From positions 1 through 29,514 of the IMG/VR virus record IMGVR_UViG_3300045431_000248: DNA of 29,514 nucleotides; one strand, given 5' to 3'. Source of the DNA: a virus. Both the position numbers and the translations under genes were made by a program. Under the pieces are notes generated by a model. It ran no database searches. It saw only the letters and a program-made list of their open reading frames with translations, and was not told the origin of the DNA. This document shows positions 1 to 8,531 of the stretch, in pieces. How positions within the stretch are numbered: position 1 is the stretch's first letter; each line of letters begins with the position of its first letter.

Positions 1-1
1 A

Positions 2-829
2 TTAATCCAAATTAAGAAGATGAGGACTATTTTTTATAAAATGCATACGAATATTATTCCAATAATCAAACACAGCAGAAGAATTATTTTCATTTATGTA
101 CAACTTCATATCATTTAATGTTTGCAATACTTTATAAAAATCTCCAATTTCATTTTTATAAACCGTATAGTCATATGGTTTATGATATACTCTATATTTT
201 TTTTGTCTTATAATTAAAAATGTTGAAAAAAGTCTTTCTATCAAAAATGGAAACATATTTAGCGTATTGTCTCTTGAATAATTTGCTTCGCTTTCATAAA
301 TTAATTTTACATCTTCTGGCAACTTATCTAGTGAATTCAAAATATTTTTTAAAAATTCAATATAATCCAACCAAAACTTTTTTCTTGCAACGAAATAACT
401 ACAATAACAAGTATTTTGCTCACTCATAAATGCATTAAGAGATGATATATTATACCCAGCAATTTTGAGTGCAGTTTTTGCAACTTCACTCAAACCTTTA
501 TGAAAATATTCACCTTGTTCCCAAACATTATATGTTAAAGAATTTACTACTCTGGCATGATTAAAAATCCAAACATCATTATTTAAATTATTCTCAATTG
601 ACTGACTAATATCGTGTGCGGAATATTTAAGTTTTACTTGCCATCTCGGACCAAAAAATCCCCAAGCATCTAAATCTTTTGTTATTCCAGTTTCAACTGC
701 TTTATTAAAGCAATGATATTCTCTGAGTTCTGGCTTTTCATTTGTTGTATTATCAAATGGCGTAAATGGAGATTCAACCAAGTCTAGTTGTCTTGGTTCA
801 AAGCAGATTTGAAAAATTTTATAGTTCAT
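2..829 (-). CDS. Conserved phage protein, possibly glycan-related
   Basis: 275 residues, stop codon at the window edge, so the gene is complete. The start is the ATG at 829, with GGAG about eight bases upstream and only two bases after the preceding stop; a GTG further upstream would overlap that gene. No catalytic motif is certain. The segment DAWGFFGPRWQVKLKYS at about residues 52-70 resembles a short aromatic pattern (yfG-fS-rf--Kt) that I associate with proteins in polysaccharide-synthesis clusters; this is recollection, not an alignment. Together with the preceding gene it looks like a two-gene unit that might modify sugars on the virion or host surface. Cys and aromatic residues are frequent, and there is no signal peptide or membrane segment. 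Function unknown. Confidence 0.75.
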   Translation of the reverse strand: MNYKIFQICFEPRQLDLVESPFTPFDNTTNEKPELREYHCFNKAVETGITKDLDAWGFFGPRWQVKLKYSAHDISQSIENNLNNDVWIFNHARVVNSLTYNVWEQGEYFHKGLSEVAKTALKIAGYNISSLNAFMSEQNTCYCSYFVARKKFWLDYIEFLKNILNSLDKLPEDVKLIYESEANYSRDNTLNMFPFLIERLFSTFLIIRQKKYRVYHKPYDYTVYKNEIGDFYKVLQTLNDMKLYINENNSSAVFDYWNNIRMHFIKNSPHLLNLD

Positions 830-831
830 AT

Positions 832-1599
832 TTACTCCATTATTGCATTGCCATTTGGCGCAATGTTTCCGCACACACCAATTTTATTTGGCATTACAAT
901 TAAAGTGTGATGCAAATGGTGATACAATAAATGTTCAATATCAATGTATCCGCCATCATTCAAACGTTCGTTCATATGATTAAACATGTCAATGTAAGTA
1001 TCTCGAATGTATTCAACATGAATTGAATCAAAACTCCATAATCTACTCATGTATTGTAGAGTGACTCCACCGGTAATTGTGGAATTAAACTGTGAAGTGT
1101 AAGGACCGCGAATGACAATTTTACCTTCTTGTTGAAGATGAAAATCATAATCAAAATCATCGGTCAAAGTATATCTACCACTCATCTTGAAAATTCTATC
1201 ATACTGCGGTAACTTTAAATTTTTAGTTGTCATTAAATCAAAGAATGATCCAAACATGACGAGTTCAATCATGTTTTTTACAACATCCCAATTATTAATT
1301 TTTTGTATTTGCTTTATTGTATCTTCTTCAGTAAAATCATAAAATCTAAAAATGTAATCGGATAAGTCTTTCTTTTCTTCGAGTGTCAATGATTGTTCGC
1401 CGCCATCAAGTAGAATAATGTCAGCATTACATTTTGTGCAAATTGATTTACAAGTATTAATTGTTTGTTCAAGTCTTTGTTTTGCATCATATACACCATG
1501 CTTGGTGTGAATCGCAGACGATACTAAAAATAAACTTTTATTATGTTGATTTTTTAGATTGTTTTTCAACTTTTCTGGGTTGTTTGGATTTTGACTCAT
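832..1599 (-). CDS. Putative glycosyltransferase-like protein
   Basis: 255 residues from the ATG at 1599. After a polar N-terminal stretch of about 22 residues, a hydrophobic strand (LFLVSSAIH) begins what looks like an alpha/beta nucleotide-sugar-type domain: a strand DIILLDGGE near residue 60 and a segment IFKMSGRYTL near residue 135. The KxSGRY pattern is one I recall from sugar-transferase-like proteins of marine phages and capsule loci; no DxD metal motif is obvious, so the activity is inferred weakly. The first 59 bases overlap the end of the ClpP-like gene in another frame, and the next gene starts two bases after this stop. The overlapping N-terminus is lysine/asparagine-rich and may be an overprinted extension; a later start near the first strand is possible. 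Confidence 0.7.
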   Translation of the reverse strand: MSQNPNNPEKLKNNLKNQHNKSLFLVSSAIHTKHGVYDAKQRLEQTINTCKSICTKCNADIILLDGGEQSLTLEEKKDLSDYIFRFYDFTEEDTIKQIQKINNWDVVKNMIELVMFGSFFDLMTTKNLKLPQYDRIFKMSGRYTLTDDFDYDFHLQQEGKIVIRGPYTSQFNSTITGGVTLQYMSRLWSFDSIHVEYIRDTYIDMFNHMNERLNDGGYIDIEHLLYHHLHHTLIVMPNKIGVCGNIAPNGNAIME

Positions 1600-2167
1600 T
1601 TTTTTGTGTCGCCCTTTTCAAAAATTTTTCACTCTTTAACTTAATTCGTTTAATAACTTCATTTCCATCCATCCAAATATCTTTATTATCAAGAATTGAT
1701 TTGATTTCATTTTCTGTTAAAAAATCTTCATACACGCCGCGTAAAATATTTTCCGACCATTTTCTTTCGTGTACGATATTATCATACATTTCTCCGCCTT
1801 TGCCCATTGCCATGCCTGAGTAGTTGTGAAACATGAACATAGAGTGATCTGAAACCTCAAATTGTTCTGCCGCCAAGAAAATCATTGTTGCTGCCGACAT
1901 ACATGCTCCTTCAACTGATACAACAATTGTTGCACTTGATTCTGCCATAACACGCATGAATTGTATTGCTGTAAATAAGTCTCCACCAGAAGAATTAATA
2001 TGAATTTTTATCGTGTCGGTATTGTTGGCGTTTCGAATCACATCAAACCATTCAATATATTCTTTAGGTTCTTCAATTGTTCCACTCAGATAAAGAGTGT
2101 GTAATAGTCCTACCGGTTTGCTATTGACATCACCGCCTAAAATATTAAATAAATTCAATTTTTTCAT
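1541..2167 (-). CDS. ClpP-like serine protease (family S14)
   Basis: 208 residues, close to the usual ClpP length. The start is the ATG at 2167 with GGA six bases upstream; a TTG nine bases earlier was not chosen. Family landmarks are visible: NSSGGD (58-63) matching the oxyanion-hole region, the nucleophile serine in ACMSAAT (S91), the histidine in MFHNY (H114), and an aspartate in NKDIW (D163) in the place of the third triad member. ClpP normally forms a barrel fed by AAA+ ATPases; no ATPase partner is seen here, so the phage protein may use host ClpX/A or act alone, as in maturation of phage heads. The C-terminal 25 residues are very basic and polar, and their coding overlaps the next gene. 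Confidence 0.88.
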   Translation of the reverse strand: MKKLNLFNILGGDVNSKPVGLLHTLYLSGTIEEPKEYIEWFDVIRNANNTDTIKIHINSSGGDLFTAIQFMRVMAESSATIVVSVEGACMSAATMIFLAAEQFEVSDHSMFMFHNYSGMAMGKGGEMYDNIVHERKWSENILRGVYEDFLTENEIKSILDNKDIWMDGNEVIKRIKLKSEKFLKRATQKNESKSKQPRKVEKQSKKST

Positions 2168-2193
2168 AAATTCCAATCATTTTTTGAATAAGT

Positions 2194-2751
2194 TTATAAT
2201 TTAGTTGTTAAGTTGTAACATCCGTACTTGCATATGTAGTATGCATCAATAATATCTGAAGAAGGATTCCATTGGTTTTCTGTCATGTGTAGAATATCTT
2301 TTAATCTTACTTTATTTTCTTGCTCAAATACTTTCTGCATTTTTTCTTTATTTGCATTACCTTTGCCCGTAGCAAATTTTTTAATTGCCGTCGGAGGAAT
2401 GGTTGTAACAATAAGTTGAAGTAGCCATAAACGATATTTTAGAACGCCAGTATTCTCTGCTATGTTAAATACTTTACCTTTTGATCCCATTGAGTAATCT
2501 TCAATAAATACATGGGCTACGCCGGCATCCAGTATTCTATCAACAAAGTAACTAGAAATCAAGTCATATCGATTCATGTTGTCAATGTAATCGAAATAAT
2601 GACCATTCACATTTTTTAGCGTCAAATTTTTATATTTTTTGAGCTGTGTCAGGAAATAAAATTCACAATTTTCAAATTTGAATTCATCATCTGTATTGTA
2701 AATACAGATTGCAGGAGATGTCATTGAATAATCAATACCGGCAATGATCAT
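2194..2751 (-). CDS. RuvC-like Holliday junction resolvase
   Basis: 185 residues, close to RuvC length. The fold is RNase H-like: GIDYSMTSPAI at residues 5-15 supplies the first catalytic aspartate (D7), FIEDYSMGSKGK supplies the acidic residue of the central strand (E84), and SSDIIDAYYI supplies the C-terminal aspartates (D166/D169). A lysine-rich PTAIKKFATGKGNANKEKM stretch (120-138) matches the helix-loop that contacts the scissile phosphate in RuvC relatives. In T4 itself, branched DNA is resolved by endonuclease VII (gp49), which is unrelated; RuvC-like enzymes take that role in marine T4-like phages (family knowledge). The likely job is debranching replicated DNA before packaging. It sits between a zinc-ribbon gene and the ClpP-like gene with short gaps. 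Confidence 0.85.
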   Translation of the reverse strand: MIIAGIDYSMTSPAICIYNTDDEFKFENCEFYFLTQLKKYKNLTLKNVNGHYFDYIDNMNRYDLISSYFVDRILDAGVAHVFIEDYSMGSKGKVFNIAENTGVLKYRLWLLQLIVTTIPPTAIKKFATGKGNANKEKMQKVFEQENKVRLKDILHMTENQWNPSSDIIDAYYICKYGCYNLTTKL

Positions 2752-2783
2752 TTTTTATCTTCGGCAATTCAATCTTTATTCTG

Positions 2784-3008
2784 TCACTTCCATTCTTCTT
2801 CATCAGAATCTAAAAATTCTTCTTTCAAGGAGTCCCAATCTTCATCGGCCCACTCACCTAAATCTTCTTGATTAACAATATTGCTGTCTTCAAGTTTTGA
2901 ACCGCAGAATGTGCATGTAGATGGAGAATATCTTAAGTTATCTCCTCCGCCACGAACCGAATATTCTGCATCACACTCGTCACAAAAAACTGTATAAAAA
3001 ACTGCCAT
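2784..3008 (-). CDS. Small zinc-ribbon protein with acidic tail
   Basis: 74 residues from the ATG at 3008, which has GGGAGAA eight bases upstream; longer readings would run deep into the preceding gene. Two CxxC knuckles are present, C9/C12 and C32/C35, an arrangement typical of a zinc ribbon. The last 25 residues are strongly acidic (many Asp, Glu and Trp). Such small proteins often bind DNA, RNA polymerase or another protein, but nothing in the sequence decides between these. The gene starts ten bases after the upstream stop and is followed by the RuvC-like gene, so it probably belongs to the same transcript as nrdB and the resolvase. Confidence 0.75.
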   Translation of the reverse strand: MAVFYTVFCDECDAEYSVRGGGDNLRYSPSTCTFCGSKLEDSNIVNQEDLGEWADEDWDSLKEEFLDSDEEEWK

Positions 3009-3018
3009 GAGTTTCTCC

Positions 3019-3642
3019 CTATTCGTACATAACTGTTGTCGTATCACCTAATGCCCATTTAGGTTTGGTCTCTACTGACCATCTTTTTGTTGCTACTTTG
3101 AAATCAGGTTTTTTTAATTCTTTCGGATTGCTACTTGGTTCTAGTACAATCATTCGATTGTTTGGCTGTGCGGCAAATTGCCCATTATCGCATTTAATAA
3201 AATTATATGATTTATGATCTTCAACATCCTCACTAAATCCTGTATCCAGAGTATTGAAATCTGGATGTGCAGAATCTACAGTAAACATATACTCACCGTA
3301 TTGCCATTCATTTGCTTTTGTTAAGAACTTACATCTCATCGATTGTAGTTGTGCTTTTTTGAGCACAGTAATATCATAAGACAAACAATCCCACAATTGT
3401 AAATAATCAAGTGGCATTTCGTTCTCTACGTGCTTCCAGCAAAATGCGTGTAGAGGTAACTTATCATATAATGCACCATATTCAGATAAATATGCTTCAA
3501 TGCGAAGTGCTTGTCCTCGTAGTGATTTAATTGTTATCCACCAACACGAAACTAGTTCTCCGTGACCTTTTTCAAAATCATAGAGAAATTCTTTTCTTAT
3601 AAAACATTTTACTGGAGGCAAATTTGCAATAATGTGTGCCAT
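3019..3642 (-). CDS. Conserved T4-like marine phage protein, function unknown
   Basis: 207 residues beginning at the ATG at 3642. I recall proteins starting with the same MAHIIANLPPxKCFIRKEFL pattern next to ribonucleotide reductase genes in T4-like cyanophages, so it seems a core accessory gene of that group (recollection). The N-terminal 20 residues, a tryptophan-rich stretch (SCWWITIKS, near 32-40) and YLQLWDCLSYDITVLKK (about 80-96) look like a compact globular fold; the last 40 residues are lysine- and proline-rich and probably flexible. No membrane segment and no enzyme motif were found. Its place directly after nrdB suggests co-expression with nucleotide metabolism, without proving a role there. 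Confidence 0.75.
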   Translation of the reverse strand: MAHIIANLPPVKCFIRKEFLYDFEKGHGELVSCWWITIKSLRGQALRIEAYLSEYGALYDKLPLHAFCWKHVENEMPLDYLQLWDCLSYDITVLKKAQLQSMRCKFLTKANEWQYGEYMFTVDSAHPDFNTLDTGFSEDVEDHKSYNFIKCDNGQFAAQPNNRMIVLEPSSNPKELKKPDFKVATKRWSVETKPKWALGDTTTVMYE

Positions 3643-3662
3643 AAACCACCTTAAAAAATTTA

Positions 3663-4655
3663 TTATACTGCTTTACCCCAAACATCGTCCCACTTACCTG
3701 TCAACGCACCTTTTGCATAATCGGTTGCACGATTTTCAAAGAAGTTTGTATGAGTTGGCGCATTAATCATTTCTTCGACCCAAATAAGAGGATTTCTTTT
3801 AACTTTAAAAATACCTTTCATGCCTAAAGAAATCAACCGCCTATCTGCAATATATCGAATGTATTGTTTGACTTCTTCTTTAGTTAAGCCTTCCATGTTA
3901 GTTTGTCCAAATGACAGATCAATAAATTTGTCTTCAAGTTCTACCATACGTTCAGCAATAGTATAAATCCTTGACTTCAACTCATCCGTCCAAATTTCTC
4001 TGTTCTCTTCTATATATGTTCTGAAGAGTTTAATCATAGACTCTGCATGTTGTGTTTCATCAACAATTGACCAAGTAACTATTTGTCCCATACCTTTCAT
4101 TTTTCCCATTCTAGGAAAATTCAATAACATAATGAACGAAGAAAACAATTGCATACCTTCAGTAAATGCAGAAAATACTGCAATGTGTGTAGCAGTAGAT
4201 TCTTTTGTGCCATTTTTTGATGAGAGATATAAAATATATTCGTGTTTCTCTCTCATTTCAGAGTACTCTAAAAATTCTGCATATGTGGATTCTGGCATAC
4301 CCAATGTTTCAATCAAATGAGAATATGCGGCAATGTGTAATGCTTCTCTTGCGGCAAATCCCATTAACATCATACGAACTTCTGGCTGAGGAAAATACGG
4401 CAAATAGTTTTTTACATATCCACCAGCAACATCGATGTCGCCCTGAGTGAAGAATCGAAAAATATTTGTAAGAAAATGTTTTTCTTCATTTGTTAATCTT
4501 TTCTTCCAGTCTTTTACATCTTCAGCCATAGGCACTTCTGTGTGTAGCCAATGCGATTGTTCGTGCTTTAGCCACGAATCATATGCCCACGGATAATGAA
4601 ACGGCTTAAATGAATCTCGCACATCAGTTAATTTACTTTCTACTTTTTTACTCAT
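3663..4655 (-). CDS. nrdB: Ribonucleotide reductase class Ia, beta subunit
   Basis: 330 residues, slightly shorter than E. coli NrdB. It makes the tyrosyl radical that the alpha subunit uses to reduce ribonucleoside diphosphates to deoxyribonucleotides. The di-iron ligands can all be placed: D73, E104 and H107 (REALHIAAY), E166 (AFTEGMQ), E200 and H203 (VDETQHAE). The radical tyrosine is Y111, four residues after H107, as in E. coli Y122, so this is a tyrosyl-radical enzyme rather than a Mn/Fe variant lacking the tyrosine. The C-terminal tail, which docks into the alpha subunit, is present. nrdA lies upstream with one small gene between; thyX is immediately beyond. Expression is presumably early or middle, to supply dNTPs during phage replication. 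Confidence 0.96.
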   Translation of the reverse strand: MSKKVESKLTDVRDSFKPFHYPWAYDSWLKHEQSHWLHTEVPMAEDVKDWKKRLTNEEKHFLTNIFRFFTQGDIDVAGGYVKNYLPYFPQPEVRMMLMGFAAREALHIAAYSHLIETLGMPESTYAEFLEYSEMREKHEYILYLSSKNGTKESTATHIAVFSAFTEGMQLFSSFIMLLNFPRMGKMKGMGQIVTWSIVDETQHAESMIKLFRTYIEENREIWTDELKSRIYTIAERMVELEDKFIDLSFGQTNMEGLTKEEVKQYIRYIADRRLISLGMKGIFKVKRNPLIWVEEMINAPTHTNFFENRATDYAKGALTGKWDDVWGKAV

Positions 4656-4661
4656 TTTTTT

Positions 4662-4964
4662 TTATTTTTTCTCCACTAATATGATTTTTCTACCAGGAAA
4701 TTTTTTTACGAAATAATCAACAACTTCTTCCATTGTTTTGCATTGAATCAAAAATTCTTGAGTTTCTTTGTTCCAAACATAAATTTGATTTTCAATAAAT
4801 TCTGTGTTACAAACCACAGGAGGTTTCATCGAATTTAAATATTCAGCTTCAATCAACTCGCCGCCCTTTTCTTTTGGCAATTCTTTATCAATCACACGAA
4901 TTCGAATTCGAGACATTATAAATAATATTGTAATAAATAAAACCATCCAATCGAAAGGGGTCAT
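4662..4964 (-). CDS. Small N-terminally anchored protein between nrdA and nrdB
   Basis: 100 residues, ATG at 4964, six bases before the end of nrdA and six bases ahead of nrdB, so it is clearly part of the nrd operon. Residues 5-18 (DWMVLFITILFIMS) form one membrane segment followed by an arginine-rich stop-transfer (RIRIRVIDK), predicting a short N-out anchor and a cytoplasmic C-terminal domain of about 80 residues. That domain has a pattern (CNTEFIENQIYVWNKETQEFL... MEEVVDYFVKKFPGRKI) of alternating strands and a helix and no enzyme motif. It could tether the reductase to the membrane, but this is only suggested by position. T4 has no equivalent at this place. Confidence 0.7.
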   Translation of the reverse strand: MTPFDWMVLFITILFIMSRIRIRVIDKELPKEKGGELIEAEYLNSMKPPVVCNTEFIENQIYVWNKETQEFLIQCKTMEEVVDYFVKKFPGRKIILVEKK

Positions 4965-4970
4965 ATTTTT

Positions 4971-6770
4971 TTATCCCTCGCAGGCAAGACAAGTGTCGCC
5001 TTCAATAATTGCTTTCATATCCAACTCTTTAATTACTTCACGCTCAATTCTTTTTGCAACTTTATCGGCTTTGCCAATTTTTTCTGAACGACAATAGTAA
5101 AGCGTTTTAAGTCCCTGCTTCCATGCCATAAAATGAACTGCATGAAGATATTTTATATTAACATCCGGCCGAAAGAAGAGATTAAGTGATTGTGCTTGAT
5201 CAATATAATTTTGTCTCTGTGCCGCGTGTTCTACTAGCCATCTTTGATCAATTTCCATTGAGGTTTTGAATACGTCTTTTGTCCATTCATCAAATATATC
5301 CAAATGTTGAATTGAACCATCATTTGCAATGACTGAAGACCAAATTTCATTGTAATCAAGTCTTGTATCTTCTTCACATTTTTTCTTAATGATTTTATCA
5401 AGATATTTATTCTTGTTCAACGAGGATCCGCTAAGTGTATCTTGTCTATACGCATTTGCACGAAGCGGCTCAATGCTTGGTGATGTGTTGCCCATAATAA
5501 TTGAACTGCTTGCATTGGGCGCAATGGCCATGACATGACTAAAACGCCTACCTGTCCCGATGGCATCAGGCGCTTCGCCGCGCTCGGCGCCCAATTTAAG
5601 ATTTGCTTCATCCAATCTGCGCCTGATGTGCTTAAAAATTTTGATATTTGTACCAGTTGCTTGTGCTGATTCCCATGGAGTATTTGTTTTTTGTAAATAT
5701 GCATGAAATCCTAATGCACCAATACCGATAGATCGCTCTTGTTTAGCAGAATAAATGGCTCTAGAAACCGTAGATGGTGCGTTATCAATAAAATATTGCA
5801 AAACATTATCCAACATTTCAGCAACATCACAAAGAAACTGTTTGTTTTCTTTCCATTCATCAAAGTATTCAAGATTCAATGAAGATAAACAACACACTGC
5901 AGTGCGCTCATTATTTGTGGGAAGAATAATTTCCGAACACAAGTTGCTCTGCCGAATCGAGAGACCAAGTTTCTTTTGAAATTCTGGCATTGCACGATTA
6001 CTTGTATCAATAAAATGAATATAAGGTTCGCCCGTCTGCATACGAATATCAAGAATTCTTTGCCAAAGTTCCTTTGCTGATATAACTTCTCGTACCGTTC
6101 CATCATGCGGATCTTTGAGTTCCCATGAATCATCGGCTTCTTTATCCAACATGCAACGTTCAATAATCTTCATGAATGCGTCTGAAATGTTAATACCATG
6201 ATGAAGATTAAGAGTTCTTAGATTTGGATCGCCCGTGGGCTTACGCATTTCTAGAAAAAGTAAAATATCAGGATGAGAAATGTCCAAATAAGTAGCATAG
6301 CTGCCTCTGCGAGTTCTTCCTTGTCTATAAGCAAGAGAAGATGCATCATATGTTCGCAAGTGCGGCATAATACCAACAGATTTATCATCGGCACTTCGAA
6401 TGCCGATACCGATACCAATACCACCACCTAACATACTTAACCAATTAACTTCGGATAAAGTATCAACAAGCCCCTCAGCAGTATCATCAAGATATGGTAA
6501 AAAACATGAAATAGGAAGGCCGCGCCTAGATCTACCAAAAGATAAGACAGGAGTAGAATAAGACAGCCAATGTCTAGAAGAATATTCATAAAGTCTTTGG
6601 GCGTGTTCAGAATTACTTGCAAATGCATTTGAAACATATGCAAATCTTTCCTGCGGAGAACTTTCGTCTTCGCGCATATAACTTTCTTTTAATCTTTTAA
6701 TTCCTAAATCATCAAATAAAATATCTTTACTGTAATCAATTTTAATTCCATGTACAAGTTCAGTTGTCAT
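4971..6770 (-). CDS. nrdA: Ribonucleotide reductase class Ia, alpha subunit
   Basis: 599 residues, much shorter than E. coli NrdA (about 760), because the N-terminal ATP-cone that senses dATP is absent. The catalytic apparatus is complete: first active-site cysteine C89 (PISCFLPY), thiyl-radical cysteine C278 flanked by N276 and E280 (SNLCSEI), partner cysteine at 293/294, radical-relay tyrosines Y558/Y559 (TLYYCRS), and the C-terminal shuttle pair C594/C597 (CLACEG). Absence of the ATP cone means the enzyme should escape shutdown by dATP, as expected for a phage making DNA at high rate. The gene begins two bases after thyX ends, and a 100-residue membrane protein separates it from nrdB. Confidence 0.97.
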   Translation of the reverse strand: MTTELVHGIKIDYSKDILFDDLGIKRLKESYMREDESSPQERFAYVSNAFASNSEHAQRLYEYSSRHWLSYSTPVLSFGRSRRGLPISCFLPYLDDTAEGLVDTLSEVNWLSMLGGGIGIGIGIRSADDKSVGIMPHLRTYDASSLAYRQGRTRRGSYATYLDISHPDILLFLEMRKPTGDPNLRTLNLHHGINISDAFMKIIERCMLDKEADDSWELKDPHDGTVREVISAKELWQRILDIRMQTGEPYIHFIDTSNRAMPEFQKKLGLSIRQSNLCSEIILPTNNERTAVCCLSSLNLEYFDEWKENKQFLCDVAEMLDNVLQYFIDNAPSTVSRAIYSAKQERSIGIGALGFHAYLQKTNTPWESAQATGTNIKIFKHIRRRLDEANLKLGAERGEAPDAIGTGRRFSHVMAIAPNASSSIIMGNTSPSIEPLRANAYRQDTLSGSSLNKNKYLDKIIKKKCEEDTRLDYNEIWSSVIANDGSIQHLDIFDEWTKDVFKTSMEIDQRWLVEHAAQRQNYIDQAQSLNLFFRPDVNIKYLHAVHFMAWKQGLKTLYYCRSEKIGKADKVAKRIEREVIKELDMKAIIEGDTCLACEG

Positions 6771-6772
6771 TC

Positions 6773-7447
6773 TTATTGTTCTCTTATTGTGTCAATCATT
6801 GGAAAAATTTTACTAATTACTTTGGCACATGCGTCAGCAATCTCAATATGTTCTAGTTGAGTTCCGTTTTCAGAACGTAGATCAATATAGTGTATCCACG
6901 AACGAAGAGTTCCATTTACATAAAGTCTTGACGCAGTATTGCCTTCTGGAAGTACACATCTTGCTTGTTCTTTTGCAATACCGTTTTCTATAGCCCACTC
7001 ATATGCATGTTTAGCTGATTCAATTACATGTTCTTGTTTAATTTTCCACAAAAGCTGTAAATTATTGTCATCAATTTTTATACTATTTTGTCGATTCTTA
7101 TCGTCTTGTAGTCTTGCTTCTCTAAAAACGAAAGAGAGTTCTTGAGTTGGGTCAGCATATCGTTGGGAGAACTCTTGAAAGGAGAATGATCGATGGCGTA
7201 GTAGTTGTCTTGCAATGTCTCTTGTGGTTTCAACTTCAAGACAGACTGAGACCATTTCCAAAGGAGACCAGTGTTTGCGTTTGATGAGGTATTTGATGAG
7301 TCTTTCTGAAGACTCGGTATTGGATTGATTGCTTGGATTTGATACGCGGGCGCAGTAGGCCACCAAGTCTTGTGCTGATTGTAACTGTTCAATATCATTG
7401 TCGCTTTCCTTATCGATTTGTGAATAACTTACCAATCTAACTTTCAT
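6773..7447 (-). CDS. thyX: Flavin-dependent thymidylate synthase
   Basis: 224 residues. ThyX methylates dUMP to dTMP with FAD and methylene-tetrahydrofolate, releasing tetrahydrofolate, so it does not depend on dihydrofolate reductase. The family signature RHRxxSxxxxSxRY is present as RHRSFSFQEFSQRY at 84-97. Other usual landmarks are KHWSPLEM near 58-65 and LPEGNTASRLYVNGTLRSW in the C-terminal half (nucleotide and FAD contacts). The ATG overlaps the stop of the primase gene by four bases (ATGA), and nrdA follows after two bases, giving a tight primase-thyX-nrdA unit. T4 instead encodes ThyA (td), so this is a marine-type replacement. Confidence 0.95.
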   Translation of the reverse strand: MKVRLVSYSQIDKESDNDIEQLQSAQDLVAYCARVSNPSNQSNTESSERLIKYLIKRKHWSPLEMVSVCLEVETTRDIARQLLRHRSFSFQEFSQRYADPTQELSFVFREARLQDDKNRQNSIKIDDNNLQLLWKIKQEHVIESAKHAYEWAIENGIAKEQARCVLPEGNTASRLYVNGTLRSWIHYIDLRSENGTQLEHIEIADACAKVISKIFPMIDTIREQ

Positions 7448-8463
7448 GTCATTCTCCAGTTATTAAATTCAAGTAGTGCCTGAAGTCCGAAAAAAGTATT
7501 TTTATTTATTGTGTGCACAATTTCATCTTGTGTTTTTCCTGCAAGCACCATATCATTAATATCTTTTTCCTTTACGTCTTTAGGCCAGATGCAAATAGAT
7601 GCATTTGCTTCAATTGCCGTTTTCATTTCACGAACAATCTCTTTATTGCGAGGTTCATTATCGTACACCAAAACCATATTGCCATTAATTTTATCTAGTG
7701 CATACTTTAAATTTGAATTACCAACTGCAATCGAATTTGGCAAAAATAAACTATCAATAGGACCTTCAGTTACATAAATTGTCTCTTTTGTATTTACACA
7801 ATCTAAATTATAGATGAAAGGCGAATCATCTTTTACCTTTATCACAACATATCTTTGTTTTTCGCCACGCAACGCGCGACAAGAAACTCCAGTAAGTTCG
7901 CCATTTATATCATTAAATATCATTACAATTCTGGGTTCATTTGTAACTAATTTTTCTTCATATTCAGGCGCAAGCAACTTCAGCTTAGAAATATCGTCCA
8001 CATAGTAAAGTGTTTTAATTTTAGCATCGGGAATATTTCTAGATTTTGCATAAATTACTGCTTCATGGTTTTGGGGCAAATTTGACAGTTTAACTAAAAT
8101 ACCTTTATAATTATCTGTTTTATTACTACCGAAAGTAATAGGTTTAAAAACAAAACTATGATCTTTATGTCCCTTTCTTCCTGTTTCGCCTGTCTTGTAT
8201 CTATCTAAACAATATTCTCTATAGAGAGCAGGATCAACACACTTAATTAAATTTCCCAATGATAGTGATACGGAACAATTATGACATTTAAAGTAAAGTC
8301 CGCCTTTGCCCGCAAATACATATCCCCGAGCCTTGTTTTTATTTGTTTGAGAGTCACCGCAGATGGGACAACGAAAGTTGTATAGGTAATTACCTTTACG
8401 CAAGAACTTATCTAGTTTTGGTGAAAGAGAACCTATATATTTTTGATCAATCCACATGCTCAT
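7444..8463 (-). CDS. 61: DNA primase (T4 gp61-type)
   Basis: 339 residues, the size of T4 gp61. Primase makes the RNA primers for lagging-strand synthesis and works with the gp41 helicase encoded at 20537-21940. An N-terminal zinc-binding domain has C32/C35 (CPIC) and C60/C63 (CHNC). A TOPRIM core follows: YVTEGPIDSLF near 230-240 with catalytic E233, and LVYDNEPRN near 265-273 with D268. The start could be the ATG at 8463 or the ATG two codons later; neither has a strong ribosome site. A sigma70-type promoter lies 39-67 bases upstream, so the gene opens an early unit with thyX and the nrd genes. Confidence 0.92.
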   Translation of the reverse strand: MSMWIDQKYIGSLSPKLDKFLRKGNYLYNFRCPICGDSQTNKNKARGYVFAGKGGLYFKCHNCSVSLSLGNLIKCVDPALYREYCLDRYKTGETGRKGHKDHSFVFKPITFGSNKTDNYKGILVKLSNLPQNHEAVIYAKSRNIPDAKIKTLYYVDDISKLKLLAPEYEEKLVTNEPRIVMIFNDINGELTGVSCRALRGEKQRYVVIKVKDDSPFIYNLDCVNTKETIYVTEGPIDSLFLPNSIAVGNSNLKYALDKINGNMVLVYDNEPRNKEIVREMKTAIEANASICIWPKDVKEKDINDMVLAGKTQDEIVHTINKNTFFGLQALLEFNNWRMT

Positions 8464-8501
8464 ACTATGTTCATTACTTTATGTAAAACTCGACACCATT
8501 G

Positions 8502-8530
8502 ATTTTACATGAGTTAAATTACTTTGTCAA
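8502..8530 (-). promoter_or_regulatory. Sigma70-type promoter for the primase gene
   Basis: On the minus strand the sequence reads TTGACA (8525-8530), a 17-base spacer, then TAAAAT (8502-8507): six of six and five of six matches to the host housekeeping consensus with optimal spacing. Transcription should start near 8495, about 30 bases before the primase ATG. It sits in the 68-base gap after the XhlA-like gene, separating the late lysis block from the early primase-thyX-nrd block. Confidence 0.75.
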
Positions 8531-8531
8531 G

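Noticed and set aside
2168-2176. TTG start upstream of the ClpP-like gene
   Set aside because: The ATG at 2167 has a ribosome site at good distance; the TTG does not.
4917-4924. TATAAATA on the plus strand
   Set aside because: It lies inside a minus-strand gene with nothing to transcribe on the plus strand; likely chance in AT-rich DNA.
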